NCBI RefSeq assembly: GCF_000003815.2
Contig: NC_049983.1
Coordinates: forward strand, 13,770,240 to 13,834,239
DNA from: Branchiostoma floridae
Lineage: Eukaryota; Chordata; Leptocardii; Amphioxiformes; Branchiostomatidae
Length of the DNA stretch: 64,000 nt
Direction of reading: 5' to 3'
Part shown: positions 59,041-64,000 of the stretch, in pieces
How positions within the stretch are numbered: the stretch's first letter is position 1
Layout: every line of letters starts with the position of its first letter
Notes under the pieces: generated by a model
What the model was told of the DNA's origin: nothing
What the model saw: only the letters and a program-made list of their open reading frames with translations
Databases searched by the model: none
Made by a program: the position numbers and the translations under genes

Positions 59041-62000
59041 ATGGCGGACGAAAACACGAGTTTGGGAAGTTTGCGGAGCTGTGCCAAGGTTTTAACTGAA
59101 TATGCGACTAAAGGAGAATTCATTGTTGAAGTTATAGGATGCAGAAGATTACAGGAAAACCTTGAGATACTGACAGAGCTGCTGAAATGTCAAGAAAACA
59201 GGCAAGTACTAAACAGTTTCTGTATGTTCAAGCCAAGGCCAGGGTATGTGTGTTCATGCGAACGACTTGACGTATGACCCAAGGCCCAAACATGTAAACA
59301 AACATTCAAGTTGGTACAAATAATGTAGTTCCCACTATTTAAATCCTCAGTAACACCATATACAGTCAAACCAGTCTATAGCGGTCACTCAAGGGACTAG
59401 CCAAATTTGACCACTAGCTATGGACAGGTGGCCACTATAAAGAAATGGCTGATAAAGCAAAATGCTTTCAGAAAACACTGCAGCTTAGATTAGAACATTT
59501 CTTCACATACACATGTAACGGCATAATTTGAACAGGTAAAACATTAAGATTTAAGATAAAAAAACCTTGTCAAACAAAACTGGACAGCATGAGTGTATGT
59601 TTTTTCCAAACAGAAAAAAAGTCATGAAAAATTATTATTTAACGTTACAACTGACTGAACGTAGACTATGGACCCTCTTCTTCTGATAACTGTTTGGAAA
59701 TCAAAAGATTTGAGCCTGCTGCTGTACGTGCACTGTAACCATAACTGTCAGTGTTGCTATATCAGTGGGACCGGAAAATATGTGGCCGTGACCACATTGG
59801 ACAGTGACGTCTATAGACTAAATAAATCCTTGATATTCATCATTGGGCAAAATTCAAGGGACCAACTTAAAGTAGCCACTAGGACTAATGCTCAGGTGAC
59901 CAATAACTAACTAGTAAGTCTAACATTACTACATCCATGGTGTAATTCTTGTATGTTTGGGGTTTGGAGCTCTGCCAAAAGTTAGCAGGATGTAAGAAAA
60001 CATACACAAGCACTCAATTAAGCCCTCACATGTTAGGTTTCATTAGTTTGTCCATATTAATATGATTATATTCCCTCAACAATTGTCCAGAACCAGTCTG
60101 CCTGAGTCGGTCTTCCGAGATGCCTCCTGTCTCCTGGAGGCAGTACTGCAGCACCTGGACTCCAGCCCCCCTGATGGATGGAGCCAGGGGGTTTTGGGGA
60201 CTTCCACAGAATGTTTCAGATTCCTCAGGAATTCCTGTGTTTCATGCCAAGCAAATCAGCTCAGAGTCTTGTAAGTTGCTTCTGCTATACACATTATAGA
60301 TGTATATTGTTCGCCATATGTGTTTATTATCCACTGACTTGGTAGTCGTTTCTACATTGTATTTCCCTGTACTGTTGGTGAACGATATTAGCACTTGTAA
60401 AGATAAACAATGTCTTGAATTGTCTCAACAGGAATGCAGACCTTGTTCCCACCACTTCTGCCATTGTCTCTCTTCTTGCAAAGCAACCAGAGTTATCAAA
60501 TGGCAGCCTTGAGGCAGCTGAGTTAGGTATGCAATTTCTTTCCTTGCCACTTGCGCTTGTAAATATATGTGGAGATTAGCTTCCTTTTAGATTTCAATTT
60601 CTTCTCTCAGAAATGTTGTAAGGAGCTTTCTTAATTTCAAGCAATGGGGAAAAATTCAGCTCAAATGGTGTGTTCAGAGGTGGATGTGTGTGTGCTCCTC
60701 AGTATTGTAGTTTTGTGGCTGATCCAGTATGGTAATACGGGTGGGACCGCGTGGCACGATCGGGAGCGCGTTGGTCTCAGGCCCGAGAGGTCCCGGGTTC
60801 AAATCCGCTTGCCGTGTCACCGATCTTGTGCCCTTGGGAAAGGCACTTTACACGACTTTCCTCACCTAACTCAGGTGTAATTGAGTACGTAGCTGCGGCT
60901 AGTGGCAGTGACAGGCCTTTGTTGTGGTGACAGGCCATAGGGGCATGTTCGGGCATGACGCACCCGCCATGACACACGAGTCAGGGGTAGGAGGAACCCC
61001 TTGCATCCTTGGTCGGAAGTCCTCCTAGGAGACGGAAACTCCAAATAATAAACCTGCATCTGCTGGGGCCGTCTTACGTGGCAAAACAGTTCTGTCCCTG
61101 TAGGACTTAGTGCGCCAGTACTAGACGAGAGGGTGGAGAAGGAAGTGCACACCCCTCCTTCACCTTAAAAAGTCACGTGCAGGCCAGGCAGACTGGTCGT
61201 CTAATCAACCTGTCTGCCTACCATTGATCTTCGGATACGAAGAAACAGCCATCATCATCATATCATCATCATCAGTATGGTAATAGTCATGATAAGATTT
61301 TTTTTGCTGTTCTTATGCATATAGTTGTACAGGTATCTTCATCCCAAATGCTGGCTCTACGCTGTGCTGTCCAGTTGCTAGGCAACCTGTCATCCGGGAA
61401 CCCATCGTCCCAAGAGGTTGTGTGGCAGGCAGCATACCCAGATGTCTTCCTGTGAGTACTGGCACAGTACAATAGTATGATACTCCAATTAAGAAGGTAT
61501 TTTTTTTCTTGATGGATGTTAACTGTTTTCAATGGAATATCTCATTGCACTTGTAATAAATTGTACCAGTCCATTGCAAGTTATGGTAGATGCCTGTTTG
61601 ATCCACATACATGAACAAGAATCTGTACAGCATAGCAGGCAAAGTGTATGAAAGACACTCAAATAATGTTTAATGTTTTATAAAATGATGCATTGTAAAG
61701 CGCATAAGTTACAAACACAACTATCGTTGTATCTTCTTCCCTAAATACTCTTTTGGTGCTTCACTGATGCATGACATTAAGAGTAAAATGTCCCAATGCT
61801 GTGTGTGTCGGTAGGTCAGCCCTGGGTTGTCCTGACCCCACAGCAGCAGGGTACTGCTGTATGGTCATCCACGTCTGTCTGAATGAGACCACCATGCAGC
61901 AGCTAGTGTTGGACACTAAGGGCCGTCTCCTGGTGCAGACTGTGCTGGACCTGTGTGAGAGACAGCCTGATCTAGACTGGGGGTCAGAAGTCTTTCTTGT

Positions 62001-63917
62001 TAATAGGAAACGCTAATAGTAGTAAATAATTGTCTTCTGCATCTCTTCAATTGTCAGTCAAATGAAGTAAGATTTGTTGTAGGTGTCATCAAGTATGAAC
62101 ACCCCTTTGTGTCCTTAACTTGGTAGCTGCCAATTTCTCTTGCTCTGATGTACACATCAGTCTATTGTTTATTTACCTTGTGCCCTTTCAGCACATAAGA
62201 CCTTAACTTTTAATTTCTCCATGGTCTTTGCTGTAAGTCCCTGCATCTTTAGCTATAATATGTTCTTTGTTAACATTTTATGTTTTGAATAGCCATACTG
62301 CATTAACCTACATGTGAAGGATATTACTTTTCCATAGACTGTATTCATTGTGCTGTGCTTAAGACATTATTCCTTCCACAGACTGTTGTTGGTGACTGAC
62401 AAGTTCCTGATGTCCAAGTTCTTCCTGCCCAATGTTTACAGTACACTTCCATTAGAAACAAGGTGGGTGCTATAGTCAGATTTGATGATCTACGATTAGC
62501 ACTGAATTGAAATAGCTCACTATACATTATAGAAAAAGGAATACATACCCTCATTCAGCATTTTTGACGATACCTGACTGTGCACATGATTCCCAGGATC
62601 ATCCTACTTGACATCATCTCAGCTAAGATAGGAGAGAGTGAGAGCAGCGGTCCTGGGAAGGAGGAGGAGCAGTTCCTGCCTGTTTTTGTGTTGGAGTTCC
62701 TGGCAGCTGAGTTCCAAGAAAACTTCCAGACAATCCTGTCTGTAGGGGAGAACACTGAGAACCTGGTAAGTTGGAATGCCTGGCAGACAGTCATAACCTC
62801 CATGGCAACTTGTCTACATGATGATGATACATGTACAACATAGTACTTTGTGACCCTTTGCTGACTGTGTTAACATATAAGGGTATTTGCCAAACTGAAA
62901 TAATTGTTCTAATTGATTGACATTTCAAGCTCTGTATACACTAGTGATTTTAATCTTTTTTCATATCCACAATTTTCCCCTCAGGAAGCAGTGATTATTA
63001 TGAAACTCCTGAAGGTGCTGTGTCTTGGAACGGGGCAACGGGAGAAATACATTGAACTTGTCAGGATGGAGTCATTACTAGAGTCTGGTGTAGGTAAGTC
63101 ATTGGTAGATTTTATATGTACATTTGGAGCATCAAAAAACAACCATCACTCAAACGGGTCTTCTGATAGGGAAGTTTGAAGGTTTTTGAACAAATCTGTT
63201 GTCATACTTCTTTATATGGTTACAAAGTATTGTGTGGTCTTTGGCACAGTTATTTGTCGCATTCTGTACAGTTACAAAATGATGCCAAAAGTTAACAATT
63301 TATCACATTACATGACATGGCAGTAGCCCCTTAGATACTACTGTAGCTACTTAGATTTAGTAACTAACTTGTGAAGGAAAGCAGTCTAACAAATCAACAA
63401 AGTTGCAGGAGAGTCTATGGTAAGGTACAGTTACCAAGGGAATCAGCAAAATAAATCAATAAAGCATGTGCAACTATTGGATTACCCATTACAAAAGAGT
63501 TTTGTGTATCATAGATATGGAGGACTGGACTAGGTTGATGCATCTTAAATGTAAACTTAGAAGCTAGCAAAAGATGAGTCATGGAAAAATTACCTCCCTG
63601 GATTAAAAACGTTGTAGGATTGAGACATGTTCATGTTTTAGCCCTTGGCAGTCTATAGGTGACTCAGATTTGTAGTGGTAAACCATAAACGTAGAATGCT
63701 AAAGATTTAGCAATGCTTTCTAATACTGTCTTTTGTCGCAGAATTACTCAGATTAACTACTGCAGCTGGTAAACTTGGGGACAACATCTTCAGCCAGTCA
63801 CAGAAGCTGGCCCCCCCAGACAGTCCTGATGATGTACACCCTGTACATGGGCTGAAGAGAGACCTCATACGTCTGCTGGGAAACATGTGCTTCCAGAACA
63901 CCTCCAACCAGGACAAA
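59041..63917 (+). CDS. ATXN10: Ataxin-10, C-terminally cut by window end
   Basis: Nine exons are visible: 59041-59201, 60091-60270, 60432-60526, 61325-61451, 61815-61982, 62382-62462, 62597-62765, 62985-63093, 63742-63917, giving 422 codons; human is 475 aa, so one or two exons lie beyond the window. Landmarks are ECFRFLRNSCVSCQANQ (exon 2), ALRCAVQLLGNLSS (exon 4), FVLEFLAAEF (exon 7) and DLIRLLGNMCFQNTSNQDK (exon 9). The protein is a helical, armadillo-like repeat protein of the cytoplasm linked to cytokinesis and neuron survival. Intron 1 has a GC donor (ACAG/GCAAGT) that is needed for the frame. Exon 4 starts at 61325 after TATAG; the nearer CAG at 61330-61332 would shift the frame. The donor of exon 9 (GTACAA) is the least certain. 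Confidence 0.95.
59202..60090 (+). other. ATXN10 intron 1, GC-AG type
   Basis: Begins GCAAGT and ends TTGTCCAG. It contains the repeat remnant at 59362 onward. Confidence 0.75.
59362..59905. repeat. Decayed repeat starting ACAGTCAAACCAGTCTATAG
   Basis: The left end (ACAGTCAAACC, GCGGTCACTCAAGGGAC, ACAGGTGGCCACTATA) has the look of a common marine-invertebrate MITE with CAGTCAAACC ends, by recall. Related words (GGGACC, GTGACCACATTGGACAGTGAC, GCCACTAGGACTAATG) recur to about 59905, but the right terminus is not clear. Confidence 0.5.
60725..60737 (+). repeat. Target-site duplication, left copy
   Basis: CAGTATGGTAATA, identical to 61273-61285, flanks the SINE at 60738-61272. Confidence 0.9.
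60738..61272 (+). mobile_element. Full-length tRNA-derived SINE in ATXN10 intron 3
   Basis: The head is tRNA-like with A-box region CGTGGCACGATCGGGAGCG (about 60750) and B box GGTTCAAATCC (60796-60806). Next comes ACCGATCTTGTGCCCTTGGG, shared with the fragment at 15365. The 3' end is a (CAT)n tail. A perfect 13-bp target duplication, CAGTATGGTAATA, lies at 60725-60737 and 61273-61285, proving target-primed insertion. The right end is only 40-50 bp from exon 4. Confidence 0.93.
61273..61285 (+). repeat. Target-site duplication, right copy
   Basis: CAGTATGGTAATA, directly after the (CAT)n tail of the SINE. Confidence 0.9.
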
Positions 63918-64000
63918 GTACAATGTTTGGAATTATCATCAGTAGTGTTGTTTGACTTTTAGGTTGACTTTACTGATGATAAACAGAGGAATAGAAAGTA

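Overview
This is a stretch of an intron-rich invertebrate chordate genome, most likely a lancelet (Branchiostoma). The reasons are: full sets of chordate orthologues with conserved exon phases; one Wnt7 gene linked to CRBN and ATXN10 (linkages that in vertebrates are split between the WNT7A and WNT7B paralogous regions); and a dense load of short inverted-repeat elements and a tRNA-derived SINE in introns. The species call is an inference; the genes themselves are read directly from the sequence. All coding models below were assembled by hand from GT/GC-AG splice sites with exon phases checked, so exon ends are predictions but are mutually consistent.

Layout. 1-1870: the 5' part of an LTR retrotransposon on the minus strand (LTR, tRNA-Ser primer site, intact gag with two zinc knuckles, a -1 frameshift signal, start of protease), cut by the window edge. 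1863-3564: two assembly gaps around an unassigned island, with a second copy of the LTR on the far side. 4338-9263 and 10736-15687: two tandem, plus-strand, 12-exon digestive carboxypeptidases of family M14A (415 and 411 aa) with the same exon structure. 18528-40721: Wnt7 on the minus strand, five coding exons (347 aa), with a 15.3-kb first intron that carries a TIR element with subterminal repeats, a 31-bp minisatellite split by a fold-back transposon, and two tiny palindromic insertions. 40722-45380: no gene recognised. 46513-48144: DNAJB9 (ERdj4) on the minus strand, head to head with CRBN (cereblon, 48609-54085, 11 exons, 480 aa). 55847-58923: HSD17B10 on the minus strand (5 exons, 260 aa), head to head with ATXN10 (59041 to beyond the window end, 9 exons seen).

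How the genes relate. There is no operon-like functional unit. The carboxypeptidases are a local tandem duplication producing secreted zymogens. DNAJB9/CRBN and HSD17B10/ATXN10 are two divergent housekeeping pairs that probably share short bidirectional promoters (about 117 bp between start codons in the second pair). Wnt7 is a developmental ligand with a large, probably regulatory, first intron. The most interesting items are the Wnt7-CRBN-ATXN10 linkage, the distant Wnt7 signal-peptide exon, the cereblon pocket residues, the frameshift and primer signals of the retroelement, a GC-AG intron in ATXN10, and several undescribed-looking short mobile elements.
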